The position numbers were made by a program, and so were the translations under genes. A stretch of DNA of 64,000 bases from Kribbella qitaiheensis. Lineage in GTDB: Bacteria; Actinomycetota; Actinomycetes; Propionibacteriales; Kribbellaceae. This document shows positions 26,853 to 36,589 of this stretch, piece by piece. Every line of letters begins with the position of its first letter. Position 1 is the first letter of the stretch. The notes beneath the pieces were generated by a model that searched no databases, was not told the origin of the DNA, and saw only the letters and a list, made by a program, of their open reading frames with translations. The stretch spans positions 1,054,001-1,118,000 of the forward strand of contig NZ_CP043661.1 in assembly GCF_014217565.1 (NCBI RefSeq), read 5' to 3'.

Positions 26853-28325
26853 CTAGATCATCGGTACCGCGGGCGCGGGTCCATGCCGGCGCAGTTCGCG
26901 CCAAGCGCCGGCCAGCCGGTCCACGGCCTCGCTCATCACCTCGGCCGGGTAGCTGAACGGCACTCGGAGGTGATCGTCGTGAGCCCCGGTCGGATCCATC
27001 GCCCGCCCGGCCACCACCTCGACCCCGTGCCGCAACGCGACCTGCGCGAACATCCGTGCGTCGGTGTCCGGCAACTGGACCCACAACGCCGAGCCACCCT
27101 CAGGTGACTCCCAGCGCCACTCCGGTAGCCGCTCGGTCAGCAACTGACCCATCAGGTGTTTCCGCTCCGTCGCGCTGATCGCCCTGGCAGCCGTCAGCTC
27201 CGTCAGCCGCGGCAACAGCCTGGCCGTCAGTGCCTGATCGATCACCGGACTGCCCAAGTCAGCCAGCGCCTTGTGTCGCGCGAGCCGCTCGGCCAACGGT
27301 CGCGGTGCCCGGATCCAGCCGATCCGCAGACCACCCCAGACCGCCTTCGAGACCGACCCGATCGTCAGCACCTCGGCATTCTTCGGTGCGAATGCGGCCA
27401 GCGGCGGCGGGATGTCCGGACCCGTCGGATCCCAGGCCGAATACGCGTTGTCCTCGACCACCACCACGCCGTACTTCGCGGCCAGTTCCGCGACCTGTCG
27501 TCGTCGGCTCGCGGTCATCAGCCGGCCGGTCGGATTCTGGAAGGTCGGCATCACGAACAGCATCGCCGGCTGATGCTCGGCCAGCGCCTTCGCGAGGAGG
27601 TCAGGCCTGATCCCGGCGTCGTCCAGCGGTACTCCAACCACCCGACCACCGGCGGCGCCGAAGAGGTCGAAGCAACCCGGCCAGCTGGGCTGCTCGATCA
27701 CCACGGCCGCACCTGTCCGCAGGTACATCTGGGTCGTCAACGCGATGGCCTGATGAGCTCCACTTGTTACAACGATCTCGTCGGCCGTTGTCGGCAACCC
27801 GGACTCGGCGAAGTGATCCGCGATCCGTTCGCGCAGCACCTGCAGTCCGCGCGGGTGGTAGCCGACACCTTGGAGCAGCAACGGGAGATCCGTACGGGCC
27901 AGGTCCTCAACCTCGCCGGCGAGCTCAGGCATGCCGGGATCGACCGCGTACGTCATGGCGATCACCTCACCCGGATCGATCGTGATCCGGCGGAACAAGG
28001 ACTCGCCGTACCCGGTTGGCATCCGCTTGTCCGCGCCGGATCGGCCACGGCCCGCCGATGCGGCCACCGTCGTACCGCTGCCGCGCCGGCTCTCGACCAA
28101 CCCGCGCGACCGCAGTTCGTCGTACGCCGCGACGACGGTGGAACGGCTGATCGCCAAGGCCTCGGCCAGTGGGCGTTCCGCGGGCAGTCGGGCGCCGACC
28201 GGTAGCTCGTCGGAGCCGATCACCGCGGCGATCGCGTCGGCCAGCCGGCGGTAGAGACCGCCCGGTCCGGGCAACTGACGGCCGATCAGCTCGCCCAGAG
28301 CGGCGGCGTCTCCAGAACGGTCCAC
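26853..28325 (-). CDS. MocR/PdxR-type transcription regulator (GntR HTH plus aminotransferase domain)
   Basis: A 490-residue fusion. Residues about 22-90 form a GntR-type winged helix (LYRRLADAIAAVIGSDELPVG, then RPLAEALAISRSTVVAAYDEL). Residues about 115-480 form a fold-type I aminotransferase domain that binds PLP; the lysine is in SVSKAVWGGLRIGW, and PTFQNPTGR and EDNAYSAW are typical. Such proteins sense PLP or amino-acid derivatives and control divergent genes, here the LysE exporter 90 bp away, which is the probable target. Direct or inverted copies of GTGGA/TCCAC occur in the gap (28317-28325, 28347-28351, 28390-28394). Confidence 0.88.
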   Translation of the reverse strand: MDRSGDAAALGELIGRQLPGPGGLYRRLADAIAAVIGSDELPVGARLPAERPLAEALAISRSTVVAAYDELRSRGLVESRRGSGTTVAASAGRGRSGADKRMPTGYGESLFRRITIDPGEVIAMTYAVDPGMPELAGEVEDLARTDLPLLLQGVGYHPRGLQVLRERIADHFAESGLPTTADEIVVTSGAHQAIALTTQMYLRTGAAVVIEQPSWPGCFDLFGAAGGRVVGVPLDDAGIRPDLLAKALAEHQPAMLFVMPTFQNPTGRLMTASRRRQVAELAAKYGVVVVEDNAYSAWDPTGPDIPPPLAAFAPKNAEVLTIGSVSKAVWGGLRIGWIRAPRPLAERLARHKALADLGSPVIDQALTARLLPRLTELTAARAISATERKHLMGQLLTERLPEWRWESPEGGSALWVQLPDTDARMFAQVALRHGVEVVAGRAMDPTGAHDDHLRVPFSYPAEVMSEAVDRLAGAWRELRRHGPAPAVPMI

Positions 28326-28414
28326 TTCTCCTCGAATTGGCTCGGGTGGACTGCTTCGTGCCCAGTCAGGCTAGACCCGGCAAGTCCAGAGTGGATCGAG
28401 AGTGAGGAAAGTGG

Positions 28415-29056
28415 ATGGGGATCGGGCAGGCGCTCGGGTTCGTGGCGGCGACAGTGGTCCTGGTCGGGATGCCAGGACCGAACAACATCTACATCTCGCT
28501 GCGCAGCCTCGCCCAAGGCCGCCGGGCCGGAGTGGTCTCGGCGCTCGCGATCGAAACCGGCTCACTCGTGTACGTCGTAGTCGCAGCCCTCGGCCTCGTC
28601 GCGTTGGTGCGGGCCTCCCCCACCCTCTTCACCGCGATCACTGTCGCCGGCGCCCTCTATCTGGCCTTCCTCGGCATCAAGTTGCTCAGAGCACCGGTGA
28701 CCGACGGCCCAGGCGCCATCCATGTCGCCCCACTCGGCCGCGTCTATCGCGAAGGCGTACTGGTGAACCTCCTCAACCCAAAGGCGGCCCTGTTCTTCCT
28801 CGCCTTCCTCCCGCAGTTCACCACCCGCGACGCCGGCCCCGACCGACTCCGCACCGAAATGCTCTGCCTCGGCCTCGCAGTAATGCTGATCGGCCTCACT
28901 CTCGACCTCTGCTACGCCCTCGGCGCCGATGCCCTCGGCCGCCGCTTCCGATCACTACGAACGACGAGCCGGTCCCGGAACCGGATCGTCGCCCTCGTCT
29001 ATCTGGGACTCGCGATCTTCGCCTTGGTGACAGCCGTCTCGCCGTCCTTCCACTGA
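28415..29056 (+). CDS. LysE/RhtB-family amino-acid exporter
   Basis: A 213-residue membrane protein of about six helices. The opening GFVAATVVLVGMPGPNNIYI is the LysE-family signature (GPN), followed by GSLVYVVVAALGLVAL and NLLNPKAALFFLAFLPQF. It should export an amino acid or a derivative such as homoserine. Placement opposite a MocR regulator suggests control by it. The last 58 bases overlap the end of the convergent glucosidase gene. Confidence 0.88.
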   Translation: MGIGQALGFVAATVVLVGMPGPNNIYISLRSLAQGRRAGVVSALAIETGSLVYVVVAALGLVALVRASPTLFTAITVAGALYLAFLGIKLLRAPVTDGPGAIHVAPLGRVYREGVLVNLLNPKAALFFLAFLPQFTTRDAGPDRLRTEMLCLGLAVMLIGLTLDLCYALGADALGRRFRSLRTTSRSRNRIVALVYLGLAIFALVTAVSPSFH

Positions 29057-30999
29057 ACCGACAACGACTCGCCGCCGATCGTGAGACCACTCAAAGTCAG
29101 GCGCTCCCACGGCAGGTGCTCGGCCGGGGTGACTGTGAGCGTGCCGTTGGGAACGTCCGGATCGATGCCGAGAGCCGCGACGAGTACTGCGATCGCCGAC
29201 GCAGCCGCCCAAGCCTGTGGGCGGCAGGACAACGGGTACGGCGTGGGGGTCGTCTCCTCTGTCAGGCCACGGCCGCCGAACAACTCGGGTAGGCGGTAGT
29301 CGAACGACTCGGCTGCGAGCAGCAGGCCTTCGACGTACGAGGTCGCGGTCGCGGAGGACTTGGCGGCGTACAGGCCTTCGACGGCCATTGCGGTGTCATG
29401 CGGCCAGACGCTGCCGGTGTGGTAGCCGAGTGGGTTGAAGCGGGTCATTGCCTTTGACAACGTTCTGAGGCCGAAGCCGCTGTTCAGGTCGTCGCTGGCG
29501 AGCACCTCGGCGACCAGCCGTTCTTCCTCAGCGTCGAGCAGACCGGTGCCGAGCAGGTGGCCTAGGTTGGACGACGGGCCGGCGACCGGGTTCTTCGCGC
29601 CGTCGAGGGCAATGGCCGGATAGCCGTCCACCCAGAAGCTGCGCCGGAAGCTCTCCTTCAGCACGGCCGCCCAGGCACGCCAGTGAGCCGCGCCTTCTTC
29701 ACCGAGAGCGTCGAGGATCTCCGCGCCCTTGATGGCGGCCGAGTAGGCGTAGGCCTGGACCTCGCAGAGAGCGATCGGGGCGGTGGCGATGGTGCCGTCG
29801 GGCCACTGGACCGAGTCCGCGGAATCCTTCCAGCCCTGGTTCGCCAGGCCGTGGCCGGACTCGTCGATGTACTCGAGGAACCCGTCGCCATCCGGGTCCG
29901 CGTAGTCGCTCATCCAGGTCAGCGCCTTGCGCAATGCGGGCAGCAGTTCGCGGACCTCGTCGGTGGGCATGCCCCAGCGCCACGCCTTGTGCAGCGTGAT
30001 GACCCAGAGCTGGGTAGCGTCGTGCGTTCCGTAGTACGCCGCGGGAAGGACCAGGCCGCCACCGTGATCAGCGGCCTCCGCGCGGAGCTCGTGCGGGATC
30101 TTGCCGGGCTGCTCGGCCGAATCCGGGTCGACCTTCGTCCCCTGCCAGGCAGCGAGCGCTCTCAGCGTCCCCGCGGCGAGACCCGGATCGACCGGAATCA
30201 TCATGCCGGCCGAGATCAGCGAGTCACGGCCGAACAGAGTCAGGTACCAGGGCGGACCGGCGCCGAGATAGCGCTCTCCCCCGGGCGCCGCCAGCTGCAA
30301 CCCGGCGACATCGTCGAGTGACCTCTTCACCCAGCGGGCGACCCGGATGTCGTCGCAGTCGACCGACACCTGCTCGTACGCCGGTCGGCCGGCGGGCGGG
30401 TCGATGCTGAAACCGTCCGGCTTCGGGAAGGTCGCGGAGACCCGTAGTACAAGGGTGAACTCGTCGCCGGCGGCGATCTTCGGGGTCCACGTCAGGTCCT
30501 CGGCGGCGCTGGGCTCGAAGCTGGCGCTGACCCGGATGCCGTCCGACTCCCAGGCCAGCTCGTCCGAGGCGACGAGATCCGGCAGGTCGTCAGCGGCGCC
30601 GCCGCGGATGGCCGCGATCCCGGCAAGATCGGTGCCTAGGGCAACTTCCAGCCGCGGCGTGATCTCGATACCGGAGCGGTTCACGATGGTGATCCGCTCG
30701 GTCAGGCCGTCGCCGTCGACGGTCCTGGTCCGGTGCAGGGTGACGCTCGGGTCGTGACCGGAGTCGCCGAGACCGTCGAGCACTGCGATGTACTCATGGG
30801 TGCCGGCGTTCCTTTTGTCCACCTGGAGCGGCACCGGCGGTCTCCCGTCGACCGTGACGGACAGCCGCGACAGGATCCGCCGGTCGCGGGCGTAGACACC
30901 TTCGCCGTCCGCGGATCTGCCGGTGAGCTGGCCGGAGCGCGGGGAGAGCACCACCCAGGGGGCGGCGATCGCGGTCACGAGTTCGTGCAACTGAGCCAT
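28999..30999 (-). CDS. Amylo-alpha-1,6-glucosidase / glycogen-debranching-like protein
   Basis: A 666-residue protein with an N-terminal glycogen-debranching domain (about 1-220, SPRSGQLTGRSADGEGVYARD near the start) and a C-terminal (alpha/alpha)6 barrel of the GH-like type. WYLTLFGRDSLISAGMM (about 254-270) is the family hallmark, followed by HELRAE, WPDGTIATAP and GSVWPHDTAMAVEGLY. The role is hydrolysis of alpha-glucosidic branch linkages in a storage or trehalose-related polysaccharide; no glg genes adjoin it. The C-terminus overlaps LysE by 58 bp on the other strand. Confidence 0.85.
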   Translation of the reverse strand: MAQLHELVTAIAAPWVVLSPRSGQLTGRSADGEGVYARDRRILSRLSVTVDGRPPVPLQVDKRNAGTHEYIAVLDGLGDSGHDPSVTLHRTRTVDGDGLTERITIVNRSGIEITPRLEVALGTDLAGIAAIRGGAADDLPDLVASDELAWESDGIRVSASFEPSAAEDLTWTPKIAAGDEFTLVLRVSATFPKPDGFSIDPPAGRPAYEQVSVDCDDIRVARWVKRSLDDVAGLQLAAPGGERYLGAGPPWYLTLFGRDSLISAGMMIPVDPGLAAGTLRALAAWQGTKVDPDSAEQPGKIPHELRAEAADHGGGLVLPAAYYGTHDATQLWVITLHKAWRWGMPTDEVRELLPALRKALTWMSDYADPDGDGFLEYIDESGHGLANQGWKDSADSVQWPDGTIATAPIALCEVQAYAYSAAIKGAEILDALGEEGAAHWRAWAAVLKESFRRSFWVDGYPAIALDGAKNPVAGPSSNLGHLLGTGLLDAEEERLVAEVLASDDLNSGFGLRTLSKAMTRFNPLGYHTGSVWPHDTAMAVEGLYAAKSSATATSYVEGLLLAAESFDYRLPELFGGRGLTEETTPTPYPLSCRPQAWAAASAIAVLVAALGIDPDVPNGTLTVTPAEHLPWERLTLSGLTIGGESLSVQWKDGETAVTKAKIASPR

Positions 31000-31041
31000 G
31001 TCTCCACCCTAAAGGTGCCGATTTGCGGCAGAGTGGCGTGA

Positions 31042-31527
31042 GTGAACAGCGTCGCGACGTTCCTGGTCGGGGTGGCGATCTTCGCCGGCATCATCGGCAT
31101 CGTGATCCCGGTACTGCCGGGCGCGATCCTCAGCCTGGCCGCGATCCTGGTCTGGGCGCTGGAGGAGCAGAGCGCCACCGGCTGGATCGTGCTGACCGCC
31201 GCGGTGCTGCTGATCGGGGCCGGCCAGGTGGTCAAGTACATCGTGCCGGAGCGGCGGCTGCGCGAGTCCGGCGTACCGCGAAGATCGATGCTGTTCGGGG
31301 TCCTGCTCGGCATCGTCGGGTTCTTCGTGATCCCGGTGGTCGGCATGTTCATCGGCTTCCCGGTCGGGGTCTACCTGTCCGAACGGCAGCGGCTCGGCAC
31401 CCACGACCAGGCCTGGGCCTCCACGAAACACGCCCTGCGCGCGACCGGTCTGTCCATCCTGATCGAGTTCATCGGTACTTCGCTGGCTGCTGCCGTCTGG
31501 CTGGTCGCCGTCCTGTTCCTGGTCTGA
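31042..31527 (+). CDS. DUF456 membrane protein
   Basis: A 161-residue protein with five to six helices. IFAGIIGIVIPVLPGAILSLA and GIVGFFVIPVVGMFIGFPVG form the repeated glycine-proline motif of DUF456. Function unknown. The GTG start lies 42 bp from the divergent glucosidase gene, so the promoter must be short. Confidence 0.83.
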   Translation: MNSVATFLVGVAIFAGIIGIVIPVLPGAILSLAAILVWALEEQSATGWIVLTAAVLLIGAGQVVKYIVPERRLRESGVPRRSMLFGVLLGIVGFFVIPVVGMFIGFPVGVYLSERQRLGTHDQAWASTKHALRATGLSILIEFIGTSLAAAVWLVAVLFLV

Positions 31528-31639
31528 TTGCCAGCCTCTTGCCAGCCTGACCGAAGGTTCGTCTCAGGTCCGCGGCGCAGGGTGGGACGACCAGCACCAG
31601 GTTCCGTGCCAGGTGCGTCGTACCGGGAGGCAATGCAGC

Positions 31640-32183
31640 ATGGCGTCGTTCCAGAAGGTCACCGAGAAACGCTGGCGGATAGCCGGCACGGTCGCGGCGG
31701 TCGCGGTCACCACCGCGGGCCGGCGGAGTCGCCTGGGCCACCACCAACGCGGACCCGACTCCCTCCCCCTCGGCCTCCCCCTCCGCGCCGGCCTCACCCG
31801 GTGCGCCGGACCCCGGGAAGGGCCCCGGCGGCCCTGGGCGGCACGGCGAGATGGGGATGATGGGCGCGCTGCACGGCGAGTACGTCGTCGAGAAGGAAGG
31901 CGGCGGCTACCAGACCGTCGCGAGCCAGCGCGGTGAGGTGACGGCGGTCAGCAAGGACTCGATCACGGTCAAGAGCGCTGACGGGTACAGCAAGACGTAC
32001 ACCCTGACGACCGACACGCTGGTCAACGCGACCCGCGACGGCATCGATAGCGTCAAGCCCGGAAACACGGTTTCGGTCAGCGCGATCGTGGCGGACGGCA
32101 AGGTCACCGCCATCAGCGTGAACGACGGAACGGTCCGCGACGCCGCCAACCAGAAGTGGGGGCTCAAGCGCGGACCGCGGTGA
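31640..32183 (+). CDS. DUF5666-like secreted protein, one frameshift
   Basis: Corrected, this is a 180-residue protein: start MASFQKVTEKRW, a membrane segment (IAGTVAAVAVTTA), a Ser/Pro/Ala linker, a Gly/Pro stretch, and a beta-rich module (GEVTAVSKDSITVKSADG, then VSVSAIVADGKVTAI) that resembles the OB-type DUF5666 fold. The frame breaks at 31717-31721, where gcgggccgg should read gcggccgg to give TTAAGGVAWATTNAD. GGGAGG at 31625-31630 supports the start. It lies directly upstream of the OmpR-type system and may be its output or sensor partner. Confidence 0.72.
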
Positions 32184-32258
32184 GCTCCGGCTGACACTCA
32201 CAGCGGATTGCCAGGAACCTTCCAGGATTCGCACGGGTGCGGGCGTAAGACTGTGGTC

Positions 32259-32960
32259 ATGAGCCCGCATCTGCTGGTGGTCGATGACGAGCCGAACATC
32301 GTCGAACTGCTGTCCGCGAGTCTGCGCTTCGCCGGGTACGAGGTATCCACCGCGACTCACGGCGCCGAGGCACTCCGCAAAGCCCGCGAGGTCGAACCAG
32401 ACCTCGTGGTGCTGGACGTGATGATGCCCGGCCTGGACGGTTTCGAAGTGGTCCGCCGTCTGCGCGGTGAGGACCGGCACGTACCGGTGCTGTTCCTCAC
32501 TGCGCGGGACGCCGTCGAGGACAAGGTGCTCGGCCTGCACACGGGCGCCGACGACTACGTCACCAAGCCGTTCAGCCTGGACGAGCTGGTCGCCCGGGTC
32601 CGCGCCCTGTTGCGGCGCTCCGGACACCGCGAGCAGACCACGACCGAGGCCGCGATCCTGCGGTACGCCGACCTGGAGCTGAACGAAGACAGCTACGAGG
32701 TGTTCAAGGCAGGCGAGGCCGTGCAACTCTCACTCACGGAGTTCAAGCTGCTGCGCTGCCTGCTGGAGAACGCCGAGCGGGTGATGTCCAAGGGCCAGAT
32801 CCTCTCCGCGGTCTGGAACTACGACTTCGCGGGCGACGCAGGCGTGGTCGAGTCGTACATGTCCTATCTGCGTCGCAAGGTCGATACCGGCGACCAGAAG
32901 CTCCTGCACACAGTCCGCGGCGTCGGCTACGTCCTGCGGACCCCTCGGGGCCCCAACTGA
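32259..32960 (+). CDS. OmpR/PhoB-family response regulator
   Basis: A 233-residue regulator. The receiver has DD at 9-10, Asp53 in LVVLDVMMPG and the lysine of DYVTKPFS. The winged helix lies in about 140-228 with LTEFKLLRCLLENAERVMSK and VVESYMSYLRRKVD. The ATG at 32259 begins exactly at the receiver; the upstream extension lacks family character. Its stop overlaps the kinase start (TGATG). Confidence 0.92.
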   Translation: MSPHLLVVDDEPNIVELLSASLRFAGYEVSTATHGAEALRKAREVEPDLVVLDVMMPGLDGFEVVRRLRGEDRHVPVLFLTARDAVEDKVLGLHTGADDYVTKPFSLDELVARVRALLRRSGHREQTTTEAAILRYADLELNEDSYEVFKAGEAVQLSLTEFKLLRCLLENAERVMSKGQILSAVWNYDFAGDAGVVESYMSYLRRKVDTGDQKLLHTVRGVGYVLRTPRGPN

Positions 32961-34467
32961 TGCCGACCCGCCGGCTGGCCGACCGGTACCCCCTCCGCAT
33001 CACCATCGTCCTGGTGTTGCTGGCGCTGGTCACCGCCGCGCTACTGGCCTCCGGCCTGGTCGCCACCACCATCATGCGCGGCTACCTGGTCGACCGCGTA
33101 GACAGCCAACTGGTGAAGGCCGCGACGCCGCTCCAGCACTCTCCGCGGGATGCCTTCGGTCCACGACACAATCCAGGGGCGAGGCCCCGGCTGCCGAGCC
33201 TCTTCGTCGTCCAGTTCAACGACTCGGAAGGCACCAAGGTCGGCAACGACTCGGCGCCGCTCGGCGAGACCGAGCCGGCACCGAACCTCCCGGCGCTGAA
33301 TCTCAACCAGATCCGCAACCTGGGCGGGAAGCCTTTCGACACCGGGGCCGTGTCCGGCAGCGCCACCTGGCGGGTCCTCGCGCTCCCGCTCGACAGCGGC
33401 ACCGGTTCCGTGATCGTCGCCCAGAGCCTCGGCGAGCTGGATCAGACGATCGAGCGGTTGATCGGCATCCAGGCCGCCACGGGACTCATCCTGCTCGTGC
33501 TGCTGGCTGGGGTGGGGACTTACGTCGTACGGCGGAGTTTGCGGGGGCTTGAGGATGTGGAGCACACCGCGGTTGCGATTGCGGGTGGGGATTTGAGTAG
33601 GCGGGTGCCACAGCGGGATCCGCGGACCGAGGTGGGGCGGTTGTCATTGGCGCTCAACCAGATGCTGGGGCAGATCGAGACCGCCTTCAGGCAGCGGACG
33701 GCGTCGGAGTTCGCGGCGCGGAAGTCGGAGGATGCGGCTCGTCGCTCGGAGGAGGTGGCCCGGCATTCCGAGGAGAGCGCACGGCAGTCGGAGGAGCGGA
33801 TGCGGCGGTTCATCGCCGACGCCTCGCACGAGTTGCGGACGCCGTTGACCTCGATCCGCGGCTTCGCCGAGCTGACCAGGCAGCGAGGCAGCGCCATCGA
33901 CCCCACCACGATGAAGCGGATCGAGGACGAGGCGAAGCGGATGGGCCTGCTGGTGGACGATCTGCTGTTGCTCGCCCGACTCGACCAGCAGCGTCCGCTT
34001 CAGCATCAGCCGGTGGATCTGCTCACGCTGGCGGGCGACTCGGTCCACGACGTACAGGCCGTGCAGCCGGGCCCCGGTCGGTGAAGTTCCAGATCCTGCC
34101 CGGATCGGACGCACCGGTCGTCGACGGAGATGAAGCTCGGCTACGGCAGGTGCTCGGGAACTTGGTCAGCAACGCGCTGCACCACACGCCGGTGGAAGCA
34201 CCGATCACGGTGTCTGTCGGCACCCGCGGCGAGGAGGCGATCCTCGAAGTCGCGGATACCGGACCGGGACTCTCGGAAGAGCAGAAGGCCAAGGTGTTCG
34301 AGCGGTTCTATCGCGCCGACTCGGCCCGAACCCGCGTCACCGGCGGCTCGGGCCTGGGCCTCTCGATCGTCGCTGCGTTGGTTGCCGCGCACAGCGGTCG
34401 CGTCACTGTCACGGACACCCCCGGCGGCGGCGCCACCTTCACAGTCCACCTACCGGTATCGCCCTAA
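32960..34467 (+). CDS. Sensor histidine kinase (OmpR partner), one frameshift
   Basis: A kinase of about 501 residues with two helices (about 12-38 and 172-192) around an extracytoplasmic domain, a HAMP region, a Ser/Glu-rich coiled segment with the repeat ARRSEEVARHSEESARQSEE (near 255-275), the phospho-acceptor His290 in DASHELRTPLTSI, and N/G boxes in NLVSNALHHTPV and ADTGPGLSEEQ. The frame breaks at 34069-34075: cagccgggccccggtcgg must lose two bases (or gain one) to join GDSVHDVQAVQPG to RSVKFQILPGSD. The gene is otherwise full length. It overlaps the response regulator. Confidence 0.85.
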
Positions 34468-34481
34468 AGGGCAGTGTTTAC

Positions 34482-34690
34482 CTAGAGAACCGGGAAGTCC
34501 CTGGTCGTGGACTCGCCGTGTTCGAAGACCTGCGCGGCTGGGCCGAGAATCTTGGGATCGGCGTGGGCGACCAGCTCGAAGTCCTTGTCCGGGTAGTCGT
34601 ACAGGCTGAGCACGTGCCGCATCGCCTCCAGCCGGGTCCGCTTCTTGTCGTCGCTCTTCACGGTCCACGGCGCGTGCGGCGTGCCCCAGC
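34482..34690 (-). pseudogene. ppk2 remnant, C-terminal part
   Basis: Read on the minus strand, this piece gives GTPHAPWTVKSDDKKRTRL, then LEAMRHVLSLYDYPDKDFEL, KILGPAAQVFEHGESTTRD and a stop: the end of a family-2 polyphosphate kinase. It has no start and no catalytic part. The matching N-terminal piece lies 6.8 kb away at 41493-41807 in the same orientation. About 100 residues of the middle are missing from both. Confidence 0.82.
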
Positions 34691-34695
34691 CGGGT

Positions 34696-34708
34696 CGGCC
34701 CGTACTTG
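34696..34708 (+). repeat. Left boundary inverted repeat of the GH30 segment
   Basis: CGGCCCGTACTTG sits where recognisable ppk2 sequence ends. Its near-copy, inverted, lies at 41498-41511 at the other ppk2 break. The two differ by one A in a GGCCC context. Confidence 0.45.
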
Positions 34709-34881
34709 TTGGCGATCAACTCCCGGTCGCCATCGACCAACGTCCAGGACTCGACCAGCTGCTCAAGACTCTACTCTCGGCGCACCCCGGACACCCTGCC
34801 AGACAACGAAATCCAACGCCGCCCGCGCGGTTACGCTGACCCCACGCCAGCGCCGACAACACCCGACACGGAGGCTCCACT

Positions 34882-35244
34882 ATGTACAGATGGGTCCGCT
34901 ACGAAGCGCCAGTCATGGTCTGCGTAACCACCGACGAACACGGCGAGCACCACGTCGTCAACGTCATCGTCGGAGACGAACACCTCGACCTGCGACTGGC
35001 CCGCGACGACCAAGGCACCCCGCTCGTCTACGACGAGCAGATGGAACGCCTCACCGACCAAGACTCCATCCTCATGGCCGCGGTCAGCGAAGCCGAAGAC
35101 CGTCAATGGCCACAACCCACCGACTGGGAATCAGGACCCGACGCCCTGCGCTACCCAGGGCTCTACGACCCCATCGAGAACGACGACCAGGACAACCTCG
35201 ACGTCGACCTCGAACCCGTCGACTTCGAACAACCCGCCCGGTGA
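34882..35244 (+). CDS. Hypothetical acidic protein
   Basis: A 120-residue, very acidic protein: a beta-strand-rich first half (RWVRYEAPVMVCVTTDEHGE, then VVNVIVGDEHLDLRLARDD) and an Asp/Glu-rich tail. No family was recognised. It is the first gene of the segment inserted into ppk2; its codon use is ordinary for the genome. The start ATG at 34882 has GGAGG at 34870-34874. Confidence 0.55.
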   Translation: MYRWVRYEAPVMVCVTTDEHGEHHVVNVIVGDEHLDLRLARDDQGTPLVYDEQMERLTDQDSILMAAVSEAEDRQWPQPTDWESGPDALRYPGLYDPIENDDQDNLDVDLEPVDFEQPAR

Positions 35245-35471
35245 AACAGCCCTCGACGGGACCGATGCAGACGTCGGTTGCATGGAACGATCTCGACTTC
35301 GAAGGTGTCGGGATCATGCATGATGACGCCGGAAACACCAGGACGGCGTAACGCAGACGCCATGTGCTGGTGGCTTCGGCGCAGCGGGCGGGACCCCCGC
35401 CACTGATCGAGCCGGCCACCGTCGCGGGCACCGGCGTTACCGGGAGCCAAACCTCATCCCCGTTGCCGACC

Positions 35472-36131
35472 TTAACCAGCACGACCAGCTTGGAAGGGCT
35501 CTGGACTGGGTGGCAGGTCGGCGTGGGTGAGGGCCCGGATGGTGGTCTCGGTGGCGGCGGCCATGTCGATGCTGTCTGGCGCTAGAAGCCATTGCACCTG
35601 GAGGCCGTCCATGGTGGCGATGATGGCCGTCGCCACCGTCTCGTGGTCGAGACCGGTGGGCACTTCGCCATGTTCGACGGCTTCGTGCAGTGCGTCGACG
35701 ACCATGGTGCGCAGTCCCTGGTAGCGGGTACGGAAGTAGTTTTGTGCAGGGTGGCCGTCGGTGACGCTCTCCGCGGAGAGTACGGCGTACAGCCGCACAA
35801 TGCCTTCTCTGGCGGCGTTGTGCTTGGCGGTGTCGACGAGGTGGCGCAGGAAGGCCATGCCCCGAGGGCGTTCGTCGCCGAGTTCGCCGATCTCCGTGGC
35901 GTCTCGCAGGTCGAGGACGCCGGTGAGCAGGCCGGCCTTGGACGGGAAGTGGTGCAGAACACCGGCCTGGGTCAGTCCGACTCGTGCGGCCACTTCAGCC
36001 AGTGAGGCGTTGTTGTAGCCGCGGGTGGCGAAGGTTTCCATGGCGATGCGCAAGATCTCCTCGCGCCGCTCGGTTTTGGGTCGCCGTCGCGGGTCGATTT
36101 CCCGTCCGGCAGCTGCTCTGTCCCGTGTCAC
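35472..36131 (-). CDS. TetR/AcrR-family regulator
   Basis: A 219-residue repressor. The DNA-binding domain (about 20-68) reads ERREEILRIAMETFATRGYN, then SLAEVAARVGLTQAGVLHHF; the ligand domain is of the TetR_C type with an Arg-rich start. A 24-bp palindrome in the gap upstream (36241-36264) is the probable operator and would let it control both itself and the GH30 genes on the other strand. The ligand is unknown; a sugar or glycoside is reasonable given the neighbours. Confidence 0.87.
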   Translation of the reverse strand: MTRDRAAAGREIDPRRRPKTERREEILRIAMETFATRGYNNASLAEVAARVGLTQAGVLHHFPSKAGLLTGVLDLRDATEIGELGDERPRGMAFLRHLVDTAKHNAAREGIVRLYAVLSAESVTDGHPAQNYFRTRYQGLRTMVVDALHEAVEHGEVPTGLDHETVATAIIATMDGLQVQWLLAPDSIDMAAATETTIRALTHADLPPSPEPFQAGRAG

Positions 36132-36240
36132 CTCCGGATTCTACGTGCTCGGCCAGCCGTCCCTTCCAGCGGCGCCAGGACTCAGCTCCACGAGTACTTA
36201 CTTCAGCACGGCGAACGCGAAGGGACGATGATCCCATCGA

Positions 36241-36264
36241 GACCTACCGAGTACTTGGTAGGTC
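36241..36264. promoter_or_regulatory. Palindromic operator between tetR and GH30
   Basis: GACCTACC, then GAGTACTT, then GGTAGGTC: a 24-bp palindrome with one mismatched pair (positions 9 and 16). It lies 110 bp before the TetR start and 325 bp before the first GH30 start. The symmetry and location fit a TetR-family operator; binding is inference. Confidence 0.65.
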
Positions 36265-36589
36265 TGGTTTAATCCTTCCGTAATAGCTCCGACACCGTTC
36301 CGACTCGTCGCGTCGGTGCCGAGGCTCTCTGGCTTCCAAGCAGTGGATGCCATGCCCGTGACCAGTACGGCCAAGGACCCGCCCATGTCCATAAGCCTCA
36401 GACGGAGTCGTGCACCGCCGAACGGTCAGTCGAGCCAATCGGCGTCCTTTCCTCTCGGTCGTCCGGACGCCCGCCGTTGCATCACAGCGCCTCCCGATCG
36501 CTCAGGGCGGCGCGCCCATACAGGCGTGAACGTCATCGCCGGTCAACACCGCACTTCGCGAGCCGTACCCCATTCCCTCGGGAGGCACC

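Noticed and set aside
34690..34790. Short minus-strand frame upstream of the ppk2 C-terminal piece (LVDGDRELIANKYG)
   Set aside because: Too short, interrupted by a stop, and no family could be named.
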